This document shows, one piece after another, positions 16,044 to 25,547 of a stretch of DNA of 61,184 bases. Source of the DNA: Nesterenkonia sp. E16_10 (lineage in GTDB: Bacteria > Actinomycetota > Actinomycetes > Actinomycetales > Micrococcaceae); contig NZ_JADPSA010000004.1 of assembly GCF_017347085.1 (NCBI RefSeq), positions 1-61,184 of the forward strand. The letters are read 5' to 3'. The notes beneath the pieces are model-generated. The model made no database searches, was not told where the DNA came from, and saw nothing but the letters and a program-made list of their open reading frames with translations. The number at the start of each line of letters is the position of its first letter. Within the stretch, counting starts at the first letter, position 1. The translations under genes and the position numbers were made by a program.

Positions 16044-16552
16044 TCTCCAAGCTGTATCGGCGCCTCGAGACCCTCTTCCTCACGCTCTGGCGCGAGGTCG
16101 CGAAGTTCGGCGCCGTCGGCGGTGTCGCCTTCATCATCGACTCCGCGATCTTCCTGTGGCTGATCAGCGGTCCCATGGACGACTCGCAGCTCAAGGCCAA
16201 GGTCGTCGCCGGCGTCGTCGCCACCATGTTCTCCTGGATGGCCAACCGTTACTGGACCTTTCGGCATCGGCGCTCCACCGGCAAGGCACGCGAACTGGTG
16301 CTGTTCCTGATCATGAACGCGATCGGCCTGGGCATCCAGACCGGGTGCGTGGGCATCGCGAAGTATGTCCTGGGCTTGGACTCGGTGAGTGAGGTCTTCA
16401 TCGCCGGCAACGTGATCGGCCTGGTGCTGGCCACCATCTTCCGCTTCTTCGCCTATAAGTACTGGGTCTTCACCACCGACCGCACCAGCCTCTCGGATCT
16501 GCCCGCCGAGCAGGACCCCGCCGCCGACGCCGCCGAGGCCACCTCTCGCTGA
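16040..16552 (+). CDS. GtrA-family membrane protein
   Basis: This 170-residue protein has four predicted membrane helices, starting with REVAKFGAVGGVAFIIDSAI, a signature of GtrA/DPMS-like proteins, and ending with FRFFAYKYWVF. The family is linked to translocation of lipid-linked sugars such as polyprenyl-phosphate-mannose or -glucose. The ATG overlaps the manA stop (ATGA), so both products are made together and the protein may handle mannose-lipid donors. An acidic cytoplasmic tail follows the last helix. Confidence 0.9.
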   Translation: MISKLYRRLETLFLTLWREVAKFGAVGGVAFIIDSAIFLWLISGPMDDSQLKAKVVAGVVATMFSWMANRYWTFRHRRSTGKARELVLFLIMNAIGLGIQTGCVGIAKYVLGLDSVSEVFIAGNVIGLVLATIFRFFAYKYWVFTTDRTSLSDLPAEQDPAADAAEATSR

Positions 16553-16591
16553 GCGCGGGCTCGCCGCCCTGTCGCGGGGCCCTGATCTCGC

Positions 16592-16665
16592 CGCCCCCGT
16601 CGCGGGGGCGAGAACGGTCGGAAAGATCATGAATCCGCGCAGGATTCCACCCGTCTGCGCCCCAG
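16592..16665. repeat. Hairpin and diverged copy of the right-end dispersed repeat
   Basis: The hairpin CGCCCCCG-TCG-CGGGGGCG lies at 16592-16610 after gtrA and could act as a terminator, although it lacks a T-run. It is followed at 16644-16665 by a 22-base stretch matching the repeat array at 60817-61134 with two mismatches (core CCCGTCTGCGCCCCAG versus CCCGTTTGCGCCCCAG). Hairpin and tail appear in the same order in both places, so this is one dispersed intergenic element. Nothing else is seen in the gap 16553-16742. Confidence 0.6.
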
Positions 16666-16742
16666 GGAGGGGCTCCCGGCCCGCGCCGCTGCGTGTGCCC
16701 CGGCCTGCGCCGCTGCCCGCGCCCCTGCCCGTGTCGCGGCCC

Positions 16743-17567
16743 TCAGCGGATGCCCTCATTGCGCAGCATCTGCTCCCAGGCCTCGGGCTGCGCGGCGGGA
16801 TCGCCCTGGAACAGCACCACCGGGCGGCTCTGCGCCCAGGTCTGGAACATCTGCGCGAACAGCTCCTCGCCGGCCCAGCGGCCAATCCGCCAGTCCTGCA
16901 GGCTCGTCTCGACGGCGGTGCCGAGGACGAGGAGCCCGCCTCCTGCCGCAGCGCCGGACTCGGCCCCGGTGGTCGCTTCGGGGAGCGCGAGCGGCGGCAG
17001 CGGGGCCGGCAGCTGGTCCGGGTGCTGCCGGACCTCTGCAGAGATGTCCAGCGCCCAGGCAGGAAGCCGCTCTCCGGTGGACTCCTCGAAGGAGGCATCG
17101 AGCAGTCCGGGGGAGAGTGCCGCGAGCTCGGCCTCGCCGAGCTCAGACGCCAGCGGGCCGGCACCGGTCCACGCGCCGGGCCGGTCGGTGATGATCAATC
17201 CGGGTTCCAGCCCGGGTGCGGGGGGCACGGGGGCCTCGGCGTCGTCCTGCGCCGCTGCGGGGACGCTCAGCGTCGTTCTCCAGCCCAGGGCACCTGCGGC
17301 CAGCAGGACGGCGGCGGCCTTCCAGTGCGGGGCGGCGTCGACCAGCACCGGGGCATCCTCGTCGATCTCGGTCTCCTGGCTGAAAAGGCCGATCAGCTTG
17401 ACCGCCCAGTTCTGCAGCACCCGTCCGGAGAGCTCCACCCGTCCCTGGTCCTCACCCGCTCCGTACCAGATCAGCGCGGGCTGCGGTCGGGACTCGAGCA
17501 GGTCCAGCAGGGCAGGGAAGGTCTGGGGTGCTTGGGCGGTCGAACCGCCGAGTGTGATCGGTGTCAT
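16743..17567 (-). CDS. TIGR03089-family protein
   Basis: This 274-residue protein fits the actinobacterial TIGR03089 family, which resembles the N-terminal part of ANL adenylating enzymes but lacks their catalytic motifs. It shows RPQPALIWYGAGEDQGRVEL near the start, then VDAAPHWKAAAVLLAAGALGW, and the C-terminal segment RPVVLFQGDP. Function is unknown; in many actinobacteria it lies next to LCP or mannose genes. The ATG at 17567 is chosen over an upstream in-frame start because CCAGGAGAG lies at the right distance. It is transcribed convergently to gtrA. Confidence 0.75.
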   Translation of the reverse strand: MTPITLGGSTAQAPQTFPALLDLLESRPQPALIWYGAGEDQGRVELSGRVLQNWAVKLIGLFSQETEIDEDAPVLVDAAPHWKAAAVLLAAGALGWRTTLSVPAAAQDDAEAPVPPAPGLEPGLIITDRPGAWTGAGPLASELGEAELAALSPGLLDASFEESTGERLPAWALDISAEVRQHPDQLPAPLPPLALPEATTGAESGAAAGGGLLVLGTAVETSLQDWRIGRWAGEELFAQMFQTWAQSRPVVLFQGDPAAQPEAWEQMLRNEGIR

Positions 17568-17674
17568 AGTTTCTCTCCTGGGTCCGCCGCGCCTCGCGGC
17601 AAGCTGATTTTTCACGGCGTGTCGGGCGTGATCATGGGGTTGGCGGTCTGCTAGTGGCTACTTAAGTCGCTCAC

Positions 17675-17704
17675 TTGACGGATCATTACTTACGCCAGTG
17701 TAAT
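17675..17704 (+). promoter_or_regulatory. whiB promoter (TTGACG-18-TGTAAT)
   Basis: TTGACG at 17675-17680 and TGTAAT at 17699-17704 form the best housekeeping-type promoter in this part of the window, with an 18-base spacer. The ATG of the WhiB gene is 41 bases downstream and has its own GGGAGG ribosome site. The surrounding 60 bases are notably AT-rich. Confidence 0.65.
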
Positions 17705-17745
17705 TAGGGGCAGTACACGCATGATCAACCTCGGGAGGCCCTTTG

Positions 17746-18351
17746 ATGGGGAACGCAGAGCGGCTGGGCGCAGAACAGCCCGGCACCACGGCCACAGCCC
17801 GCAGGACGGGCCTCGAGGTTCCTGCTGATTGGTTCGTGGACCCTGCTGATCCTCAGGCTGCAGAGCGGCTGGAGCACGGCAAGACCCTCGAGGATCAGGC
17901 CACGGCCTTCCTCGCCGCCCATGAGGAGGCTGAACGCCGCTCCGAGGAGGACGCGGTGGTCACCAGCTCGTCGGTCACGGCTCTCAGTGAGGCGCCTTCC
18001 CGCCGCACTGAAGCCCCGGCCCACGAGCTGCCCGCCCGGGCGACTCCGGCCCCGGAGACCCAGTCCGCGGATTCGAGCCGGACCACCTGGCTGGGTCTGC
18101 CCGCACTGGTCCCGACCGAGGAGATCGAGGGTGAGCTCGCCTGGCAGGTCGATGCGCTCTGCGCCCAGACCGATCCGGAAGCCTTCTTCCCCGAGAAGGG
18201 CGGTTCCACTCGGGACGCCAAGAAGGTCTGCGGCGCCTGCAACGTGAAGCAGGAATGCCTGGAGTACGCACTGGGCAACGATGAGCGCTTCGGCATCTGG
18301 GGTGGACTCTCCGAGCGGGAGCGGCGCAAGCTGCGAAAGCGAGCGCTCTGA
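17746..18351 (+). CDS. WhiB-family iron-sulfur regulator with long N-terminal extension
   Basis: This 201-residue protein has a C-terminal Wbl domain: four Cys for a 4Fe-4S cluster (DALC, then VCGAC, then QEC), the GIWGG turn and a basic tail ERERRKLRKRA. Wbl proteins bind the principal sigma factor and tune transcription. The position before the giant glycosyltransferase matches WhiB2-type regulators of division and envelope genes. The first 125 residues are acidic, Ala- and Pro-rich and probably disordered, about doubling the usual length. The ATG has a GGGAGG site 7 bases upstream, supporting the long form. Confidence 0.9.
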   Translation: MGNAERLGAEQPGTTATARRTGLEVPADWFVDPADPQAAERLEHGKTLEDQATAFLAAHEEAERRSEEDAVVTSSSVTALSEAPSRRTEAPAHELPARATPAPETQSADSSRTTWLGLPALVPTEEIEGELAWQVDALCAQTDPEAFFPEKGGSTRDAKKVCGACNVKQECLEYALGNDERFGIWGGLSERERRKLRKRAL

Positions 18352-18407
18352 TCAACGCTCATTCTGGCCCTCATATCGCCGCTGTCGTCCTGCACGACGG
18401 CGGCGAT

Positions 18408-21400
18408 TTGTCGTCCGCTTCAGGAACCCCGGGCATCGACCTGGGCGAGTCCGGCACCGCGGTGCAGCGAACCCGGGAGGCACTGGCCGCGCAGACTCGG
18501 GCCCCGGATCACATCATCGAACTTTCCGCCGCCGGCTACCGCGGGGTCCAGGACCTCTCCCGGTCGCTGCGCTCCGGCCTGCTCGAAGACCGCCGCCAGG
18601 CTCGGGGGACGGCGAGCAAGGGCCCGGGCGGGACCAAGGTCACCCAGCTCTGGCGCAGCCTGGAGCGACAGCTCCCGGAGGGATTCAACCCGCGCCACCA
18701 GTGGCTCTGGATCCTGCCCGCCGGCACCGTACCCACGACCGATGCGCTGGAGCGGCTCGAAGAACGACTCTTCACCGTCAAGGACGAGGAGCATCACGGC
18801 CAGATCCAGCTGATCGGCGCCAAGCAGCTCACCGCCGAGATCCCGGAGCGGCTGGTCAACGTGGGTCTCTACAGCGCCCGCTCCGCCGAGGTGCTCACGG
18901 CCACCGAGCCCAAGGAGCTGGATCAGGGCCAATACGACGGCCGCGACGCGGTGCCCGCAGTCTCCGCAGAGGCCATGCTGGTCCACGCCCCGCTGTTCGG
19001 GGACCTCGGCGGCTTCGACCCGGGACTCAGCGGAGACTACGCCGCCGCGCAGTTCTGCCGCCGTGCCCGCGAGGTCGGCGCGCATATCGTCATCGAACCT
19101 GGCGCACGGGTGCTGCGCGAGGACCCGCCGCGCCGAGACGCCGTGCACCGGCTCGGCGGGGCGCTCTACCTTCCCGGTGGCCAGCGGGTCAGCCAGATCC
19201 GCCGTCGACTCACCGACGCCCATCCGCTCGCGATGCCGTTCCTCTGGCTCGGCATGTGGCTCGCCGCCCTGCTGCGTCTGATCGGGCTGACCGTGGTCAA
19301 GGCCCCCGACGCCGGGGCCGGCCAGTTCTTCGCCTCGCTGCGTGCGCTGCTGAACTGGGCGGCGATCGTGCACACGCGTCGATTCGCCACCCAGGGTCGT
19401 CGTGCTGTGCTGGCAAGGCTCGCCCGCGACCAACAGATCAGCTCCCCTGCCGAGCAGCTACGCCGCGGACGCCAGACCGAGGCGCGCATGCTGTGCAGCC
19501 CCGCCGAGGTCAGGGCCCAGCGCCGCTCGGCGATGACCGCGGAGACCGTCTCGGTCCCGCGCACCCGGTTCACCCCCGGCTTCTACGGCGAGCCCGAGGA
19601 CACCGGGGAGCGTGAGAACAACGAGGACGCCCTGCTCGAGATCGGCGCCTCCGACGGCGAGTTCGACGAGATGCCCTCGCGCCGCTCCGGAGACCGGCTC
19701 GGGCTGTTCCTGATGCTGCTGGCCCTGGCCGGGGCGTCCCTGCTGGCTTTCCGCGACCTGCTCTCCGCCGAGGCGATCACCGGCGGTGCCGCACTGCCGG
19801 TGGCCGCCTCCCTGTTGGAGGTCTTCACCCATTCGGCGAGCTTCCTGGCCGCAGACAGCCTCGGAGCGCTCTCCGCCGCGGACCCGTTCAACCTGTTGCT
19901 GCTCGTCCTCTCCGCCCTGAGCTTCGGCCATGGGTCCGCAGTGCTGGTCTGGCTGTTGATCCTTGCGCTGCCGCTGAGCGCGCTCAGCGCCTGGTATGCC
20001 GCGGGCCTCTGGTCCACGAAGGCCTCCCGACGGGTGGTCTCGGCGCTGCTCTGGACCGCCATGCCCACCTTGCACATCGCTGTGGGAGAAGGTCGTATCG
20101 GAGCGGTTCTGGTCCACGTGCTGCTGCCGGTCGCGGTGGTGGCCACGGTCCGCGCGGTCGGCCGCGCCGCCGTCGGCCTGGGCGTCGCCGGAAGCTGGGA
20201 GTACGCCACCGGTGCCGCGCTGCTGCTGATGGTGCTCACCGCCGCCTCCCCGATGCTGCTTCCGCTGGTGGTGATCGTCGGCATCGTGCTCGCCTCGATC
20301 CTCGGTCGCCGAGGGCGCCCGCTGTGGCTGATTCCGCTGACCTCGCTGGCCGTGGCCGCACCGATGATCGCTTCCGCCGTGCTGCAGGGCAAGAACCTCG
20401 CAGCGGTGCTGGTCCACGAGCCAGGCCGCGCTCTGGCTGCCGACGCCGCCCCGCTGTGGCAGCAGCTGCTCGGCTTCTCGCGTGGCTTCGACCCTGCCGC
20501 CGGGCTGGCCTCCGCCGGAGCCGCCGGCTCCTGGCTGCCGGGCTACCTCGCCGGGGATTTCTGGAGTCTGCGCATGGCGCTGTTGATCGGGCTGCCGCTG
20601 CTGGTCATCGCACTGCTGGGGATCTTCACCGGCAGCCGCACCCGGCCGCTGCCGATCGTGGCCGGCACGCTGCTGCTCGCGGCCCTGGGTCTCTCAGCGC
20701 TGGTGGGTCTCCTGGCCGCCGGATCGGACGGCACCGTGGTGGTCAGCGGCAACCCGGGACCCGTGGTCTCGGTGATGCTGTTCTGCCTGCTCGCGGCCGG
20801 CATGGCCTCCCTGGACCGATTCCCGCTGGCCTTCCCCCGGGTGGGCGGCACCATCACCCCGGTCATCTCCACACTGCTGGTGCTGGCCATCGGCGCATCC
20901 CTGGTGCTGTTCTACAGCCCACGCGTGATTCCCGGAGCGACGCTGACCGGACAGCCGCTGACCGCGGTCAACGCCGCACCGACGCTCATCGAAGCCGGCT
21001 CGCTGCGTCAGCTCCCGGCCACCGCAGCGGATCAGGGCAGCGGCCCGGCACAGCTGCGCACGCTGGTGCTCTCCGCGGGCGATCCCGGTGTGATCGGCGA
21101 GCTGGTCTCCGGAGAGGGACGCACGCTGGACAAGTCCCGGGCGGTGACAGCCGCTGGAGACCTGCCGCTGTGGGCGCAGCCCGAGCGCGTCCCGAACCTG
21201 CTCGGCGGCTCCCGAGATGACGCCGGCCTCGCAGCCGAGCCTACGGCCGCGGTCTCGACGAGCATCGAGTTCACCGCCGCCGAGCAGCGCCTGGCCGCGC
21301 TGATCGCCTCGCTGATCACTCCCGGGGCGCTGGAGACCGAAGAGCTGATGGCAGAACTGGGGGTGGGCTACGTGCTCGTCGATCCCTCGGAGCCGTCGGT

Positions 21401-22013
21401 GCTCAGCGACGCCGTGGACACCGCTGCGGGACTCGCGCCGGTGGGCGTGACCGACCGTGGTGAACTGTGGCGCGCCGAGATCGACGAGGAGGCGCTGCTG
21501 CCCGCCGGGCCGGGCGTCTCCGGGGTCCCCACCAGCTGGGCGCGGATCGTGGACCCCCAGGGTGAGGTCCACGCGTTGCTGCCGAGCCGGTCACAGGCGC
21601 TCGACGTCGATCTGGCACGGGTCGCCGCCGAGGACGGATCCAGCCTGGATCTTGATCCGCAGACCGACTACCTGTTGGAGCTCTCCACCGAGCAGGCGCG
21701 CGGCTGGCGGGCCAGCTGGGACGGCCAGGCACTGGAGCCGGCAGCGGTGCAAGCCCAGGCTTCCGGGCAGACACCCGATGGATCAGCGTCCTGGATGCAG
21801 CGCTTCGAGCTGCCAGAAGAGGCGCTCACCGATACAGGTGCCGGGCTGGAAGGCCAGCTCAGCGCCGAGCACCGCAGCAGCTATCAGCTGCCGGTGCTGA
21901 TCACCCTGAGCGTGTTCCTGCTGCTGGTGGCGCTGATCGCGCTTCCGCTGCCCCGCGGAAGCCGGATGCTGCCGGTGGCAGACACCGATGAGCTGGAGGG
22001 ACGCCGAGGATGA
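18408..22013 (+). CDS. Giant membrane glycosyltransferase (GT2 domain plus multi-span region)
   Basis: As drawn it has 1201 residues: a GT2-like domain (about 1-270), a hydrophobic hairpin near 285-305, a cytoplasmic linker, at least ten membrane spans (about 430-840) and an extracellular C-terminal part ending in a last span (about 1165-1185). Such proteins occur next to whiB2 and DUF5719 in actinobacteria and are thought to glycosylate envelope polymers. The start is a problem. The first strand of the GT2 fold (IAAVVLHDGGD) is encoded before the TTG at 18408, yet no ATG, GTG or TTG exists in that frame back to its stop at 18282. A CTG at 18348 overlapping the whiB stop is possible. Confidence 0.85.
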   Translation: MSSASGTPGIDLGESGTAVQRTREALAAQTRAPDHIIELSAAGYRGVQDLSRSLRSGLLEDRRQARGTASKGPGGTKVTQLWRSLERQLPEGFNPRHQWLWILPAGTVPTTDALERLEERLFTVKDEEHHGQIQLIGAKQLTAEIPERLVNVGLYSARSAEVLTATEPKELDQGQYDGRDAVPAVSAEAMLVHAPLFGDLGGFDPGLSGDYAAAQFCRRAREVGAHIVIEPGARVLREDPPRRDAVHRLGGALYLPGGQRVSQIRRRLTDAHPLAMPFLWLGMWLAALLRLIGLTVVKAPDAGAGQFFASLRALLNWAAIVHTRRFATQGRRAVLARLARDQQISSPAEQLRRGRQTEARMLCSPAEVRAQRRSAMTAETVSVPRTRFTPGFYGEPEDTGERENNEDALLEIGASDGEFDEMPSRRSGDRLGLFLMLLALAGASLLAFRDLLSAEAITGGAALPVAASLLEVFTHSASFLAADSLGALSAADPFNLLLLVLSALSFGHGSAVLVWLLILALPLSALSAWYAAGLWSTKASRRVVSALLWTAMPTLHIAVGEGRIGAVLVHVLLPVAVVATVRAVGRAAVGLGVAGSWEYATGAALLLMVLTAASPMLLPLVVIVGIVLASILGRRGRPLWLIPLTSLAVAAPMIASAVLQGKNLAAVLVHEPGRALAADAAPLWQQLLGFSRGFDPAAGLASAGAAGSWLPGYLAGDFWSLRMALLIGLPLLVIALLGIFTGSRTRPLPIVAGTLLLAALGLSALVGLLAAGSDGTVVVSGNPGPVVSVMLFCLLAAGMASLDRFPLAFPRVGGTITPVISTLLVLAIGASLVLFYSPRVIPGATLTGQPLTAVNAAPTLIEAGSLRQLPATAADQGSGPAQLRTLVLSAGDPGVIGELVSGEGRTLDKSRAVTAAGDLPLWAQPERVPNLLGGSRDDAGLAAEPTAAVSTSIEFTAAEQRLAALIASLITPGALETEELMAELGVGYVLVDPSEPSVLSDAVDTAAGLAPVGVTDRGELWRAEIDEEALLPAGPGVSGVPTSWARIVDPQGEVHALLPSRSQALDVDLARVAAEDGSSLDLDPQTDYLLELSTEQARGWRASWDGQALEPAAVQAQASGQTPDGSASWMQRFELPEEALTDTGAGLEGQLSAEHRSSYQLPVLITLSVFLLLVALIALPLPRGSRMLPVADTDELEGRRG

Positions 22014-24082
22014 GCGCCAAGAAGGTCAGGGTCAAGAAGCTCATCAAGGAGCAGCGCCAGGCGCGTCGACGCGCCATCCGGGACCAGGAGCGCGCTGCCA
22101 CGCGGAAGGCCAAGCGAGACGCGGCGTCGGCCCGAACCGAGTTGAAGACCGAGGAGCAGCGGCTTCGCGCGGAGCGTCAGGCCGAGCGCCAGCAGCAGAA
22201 GTCCGAGCAGCGGCAGCGGAAGACCGAGCAGCGCCAGCGCCAGGACCAGGAACGCCAGCGGCGCGCGGAGCAGCAGAGGAATACGCCCGCAGCGTCTCCG
22301 GAGAACACCGCGACTTCGGCCGCCGTGCCTGCGTCCGTCACGACGTCGGATGCCGCGACGATTCCGGCCGCCGCCGAGGCGGCGCCAGGCGCCGCTGGGC
22401 CCCAGCCCCGTCCCGCGCGCACCCGGCGAGACCGACGTGGCGCGAAGTCCCGTGCCGCCGCCGTCGCCGTGACCGCGGGCGTCCTGGCCACCATGGTCGG
22501 ATCCGTGGCGCTGGATGGACTCATGGACGGCCATTCCCAGACCGCCACCGGCGCACCCGGAGAGCCGCAGCCGGCCTCCGCAGCGCTGGGCGCCGCCTCC
22601 GTGACGGCTCCCCAGGCCGGCGCGACCTTCATCTGCCCGCCGCTGCCGGGTCAGCCCGATTCGCTGACCACCGATGGTCAGCTGGAGTACCGCGACCGGG
22701 ACTCCTCGGCCGACTCACGCTTCTCCGCGGTGCTCTTCGCCACGGACCTCAACGGGTCCTTCCCCGACTCCTCGTGGGCTCAGCTGAACCAGGAGGGACG
22801 GATCAACGAAACGCCCGTCACCGAGGCCCCCGCGGCGGAATCCATTGACCCCGCGGAGTCCGCGGACGCCGGGCTGAGCCAGCGCGAGGCGGTCCACGAA
22901 TCGGCCCTCGACGTCGCCCGGCCCCCGCTTCTGGAAGCCTCCGCGCCCCCCGATGGCGGTGCGCTCGCTGCCGCGGCGCTCTACGAGTACGAGGCCCAAG
23001 AGGGCCCGGTGGCCGGTCTCGCGGTCGGTCAGTGCACCGCGCCCGAGCGCGGCCAGTGGTTCTTGGGCCCGGAGGTCGCAGCCGGGTCCACCTCGTTGCT
23101 GACTCTGGCGAACCCCTTCGACCGCTCCGCCACGGTGGAGGTCACCAGTGTGGATTCCGACGGTGACCGCGGGGCCAGCGGGACGCGTTCCGTGGTGGTC
23201 CCTGGCCAGACGACTCGCTCCGTGAACATCGCCGGACTGGCCTCGGCCGGCTCGGATCTGGGGGTGCAGGTCCGATCTGCAGGAGCCCCGGTCACCGCCC
23301 AGCTGCAGTCCTCGCGCGCCGCGGGACTGACCGGCACGGGCGTGGAGTTCCTGCCTCGGCTGATCGCCCCGGGCACCGAACACCTGATGCCCGGTGTGCC
23401 CATCCCCGAAGGCGTCCCGGACTCGGCAGAGCAGGCGGATGAAGAGTCCACCACTCCGCCGGAGCTGTGGATCCACGTACCGGGCGACCAGGGCGCGACC
23501 GTGGAGCTGCAGGTCTTCGGCGAAGACGGCCAGCAGGTCATCGAGACACCAGGGGTCTTCACGGTCAACGGCGGTGAGATCGATGCGGTGAATCTGCGCG
23601 GACTCGAACCCGGTGTCAGCGACATCCGGGTGCGCACCGACGTCCCCGCCTACGTGGCGGTGCGCAGCGAGACCGAGACCGGCTCAGACTTCAGCTGGGC
23701 GGCTCCCGCCGCGGCGCTGGGGGAGGGCTCCGGCACCCCGCTGCCGCAGCTCGGTGAGACCGAGCTGCACCTGTTCGCCTCTACGGCCTCGGGCAGCATC
23801 GCCTACCGAGTGATGGACACGGAGGGAGAGTTCGGTCCCGAGCAGAGCATCGAGCTCCAGGCCGAGGGCGCGAGCCTGATCTCCGCCGAGGATCTGGCCG
23901 CCGCGGCACCCGAGGACGGTCAGGAGGCCGCGGCGATCGTGTTCGAGGATCCGCAGTTCGACGGCGAGGGCAGCGTCCACGCGACGATGGCCAGCACCAC
24001 CGAGGAGGGCCGGTTCAGCCTGACCTCCGTCTCGCAGCTGCGCGGCGCCCAGGAACACGTCCCGGTGCGGCTGCTGCGCTGA
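22010..24082 (+). CDS. DUF5719-family secreted or membrane-anchored protein
   Basis: This 690-residue protein has a highly charged coiled-coil-like N-terminus (about 1-95, rich in Arg, Gln and Glu), a Pro/Ala linker, one membrane span near 145-165 (AAAVAVTAGVLATMVGSVAL) and a large extracellular beta-rich domain with two Cys. The layout fits DUF5719, found beside the giant glycosyltransferase in actinobacteria. Function is unknown; a partner of that enzyme or a structural envelope protein is plausible. The ATG overlaps the upstream stop (ATGA). The cytoplasmic charged region is longer than usual. Confidence 0.8.
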   Translation: MSAKKVRVKKLIKEQRQARRRAIRDQERAATRKAKRDAASARTELKTEEQRLRAERQAERQQQKSEQRQRKTEQRQRQDQERQRRAEQQRNTPAASPENTATSAAVPASVTTSDAATIPAAAEAAPGAAGPQPRPARTRRDRRGAKSRAAAVAVTAGVLATMVGSVALDGLMDGHSQTATGAPGEPQPASAALGAASVTAPQAGATFICPPLPGQPDSLTTDGQLEYRDRDSSADSRFSAVLFATDLNGSFPDSSWAQLNQEGRINETPVTEAPAAESIDPAESADAGLSQREAVHESALDVARPPLLEASAPPDGGALAAAALYEYEAQEGPVAGLAVGQCTAPERGQWFLGPEVAAGSTSLLTLANPFDRSATVEVTSVDSDGDRGASGTRSVVVPGQTTRSVNIAGLASAGSDLGVQVRSAGAPVTAQLQSSRAAGLTGTGVEFLPRLIAPGTEHLMPGVPIPEGVPDSAEQADEESTTPPELWIHVPGDQGATVELQVFGEDGQQVIETPGVFTVNGGEIDAVNLRGLEPGVSDIRVRTDVPAYVAVRSETETGSDFSWAAPAAALGEGSGTPLPQLGETELHLFASTASGSIAYRVMDTEGEFGPEQSIELQAEGASLISAEDLAAAAPEDGQEAAAIVFEDPQFDGEGSVHATMASTTEEGRFSLTSVSQLRGAQEHVPVRLLR

Positions 24083-24138
24083 GCACGCGCGGCGCAGACC
24101 ATTGACAGCGGCCTCGGCGACTGTGGAGCATTCCCGAT

Positions 24139-24975
24139 ATGAGCTCCTCTGCTGCCGCGGCCGCTCCCTCCACGCAGTTCCTGCAGCGCCCGGAGGGGAA
24201 GATCGCCTACGACGTCGAAGGCAGCGGTCCGCTCCTGGTGCTCGTGCCCGGGATGGGCGAGCTGCGCTCCAGCTACCGGTTCCTGACCCCGGGACTGGTG
24301 CAGGCGGGCTACACCGTGGTGACCACGGATCTGCGAGGCCACGGGGAGAGTGACCCGAGCTTCTCCGCCTACGGCGATCTTGAGACCGCCTCCGACCTCA
24401 GTGAGCTGATCGACTCGCTCGGCGGTCCTGCGGTGATCATCGGCAACTCGCTCGCCGCCGGCGCCGGGGTGATCCTGGCCGCCGATCACCCGGAGCAGGT
24501 CAACGGGCTGGTGCTGCTGGGGCCCTTCGTGCGGAATCCGTCGGCCGGGCGGATCGGCCTGGCGATCTTCCGCGCGATGACCGCTCCGTTCTGGGTCGCG
24601 TCGATGTGGAAGTTCTATATGCCCACGCTGTACTCGGGGAGGAAGCCGGCGGACTTCACCGACTACCGCAACACGGTCATCGCCAGCCTGCGCCGCCCGG
24701 CCTATGCTCGGGCGTTCTCGCTCACCACTCGGCAGACCGACCATGCCCCGGCCGAGGCCCGGCTCCTGCAGGTCAGCGCTCCGGTGCTGGTGGTGATGGG
24801 AGAACGGGACCCCGACTTCAAGGACCCTGCGGCAGAGGCGCACTGGATCGGGGAGACGCTGAAGGCCGACGTCGTGATGGTGCCGCAGGCGGGACACTAC
24901 CCGCAGTCACAGCAGCCCGAGCTCACCGGACACGCGATCATCAGGTTCCTGGAGCACATGGGGCCGCGGATCTGA
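24139..24975 (+). CDS. Alpha/beta-hydrolase
   Basis: This 278-residue hydrolase has a catalytic triad visible as a nucleophile elbow VIIGNSLAAG (Ser near 107), an acid in GERDPDFKDP, and His in QAGHYPQSQQP. The oxyanion region VLVPGMGELR and cap segment are also typical. The substrate is unknown; the closest general types are esterases and haloperoxidase-like enzymes. It sits between DUF5719 and DUF3499 without overlap, so it may be a separate transcript. A GGAG lies 10 bases before the ATG. Confidence 0.82.
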   Translation: MSSSAAAAAPSTQFLQRPEGKIAYDVEGSGPLLVLVPGMGELRSSYRFLTPGLVQAGYTVVTTDLRGHGESDPSFSAYGDLETASDLSELIDSLGGPAVIIGNSLAAGAGVILAADHPEQVNGLVLLGPFVRNPSAGRIGLAIFRAMTAPFWVASMWKFYMPTLYSGRKPADFTDYRNTVIASLRRPAYARAFSLTTRQTDHAPAEARLLQVSAPVLVVMGERDPDFKDPAAEAHWIGETLKADVVMVPQAGHYPQSQQPELTGHAIIRFLEHMGPRI

Positions 24976-25036
24976 CACAGCGCGGGCCGCCGCGCCTGAC
25001 CGGCGTGTGGGGGAGTGGTTGCTAGGGTGGTCTCTC

Positions 25037-25507
25037 GTGGATTCCTCGCGTCGATGCACCAGAAACAGCTGTGAGCGGCCTGCCGCCGCCACCCTGACCT
25101 ATTCCTATAAGGACTCCACCGTGGTGGTGGGCCCGCTGAGCGTCTACGCGGAGCCGCACACCTACGATCTCTGCGACCGGCACGCGGCATCGGTCACCCC
25201 GCCGCGCGGCTGGGAGGTGTTGCGGCTGACCTTGTCCTCGGCGCCGAAGCAGGAGGATGACCTCCTGGCGCTGGCCGACGCCGTGCGCGAGTCTCCCGAG
25301 GTTCAGGCCGCCTGGGCGCTGGCCCAGGAGGCCCAGCGCGAGGCGGAGCAGTCGGGCCAGACGGACAGCTCATCCCAGGGGCCGACGGCCGAGCGCGGCC
25401 CCGCGCCGGAGCTGCCCACCCGCTCCACCCGTGAACGCATGGCACCACCGGTCCGCGCCGGGGGCCCCGGGATCTCCCGTGGCCATCTGCGGATGCTCGA
25501 CGACTAA
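25037..25507 (+). CDS. DUF3499-family protein
   Basis: This 156-residue protein opens with a small zinc-ribbon-like part: RRCTRNSC near residues 5-12, then YDLCDRHA. Between them lies TYSYKDSTVVVGPLSVYAEPH, characteristic of DUF3499. The C-terminal third is low-complexity. Function is unknown; the family is confined to actinobacteria and is encoded near whiB2, phosphomannomutase and Trm112. The GTG at 25037 is chosen because homology begins there and TAGGGT at 25023-25028 lies 8 bases upstream, suggesting leaderless expression. An in-frame start 10 codons upstream is less likely. Confidence 0.85.
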   Translation: MDSSRRCTRNSCERPAAATLTYSYKDSTVVVGPLSVYAEPHTYDLCDRHAASVTPPRGWEVLRLTLSSAPKQEDDLLALADAVRESPEVQAAWALAQEAQREAEQSGQTDSSSQGPTAERGPAPELPTRSTRERMAPPVRAGGPGISRGHLRMLDD

Positions 25508-25547
25508 GTCGAGATAGAGTGACGTGCCAGAGACATCGGGAGGTCAC

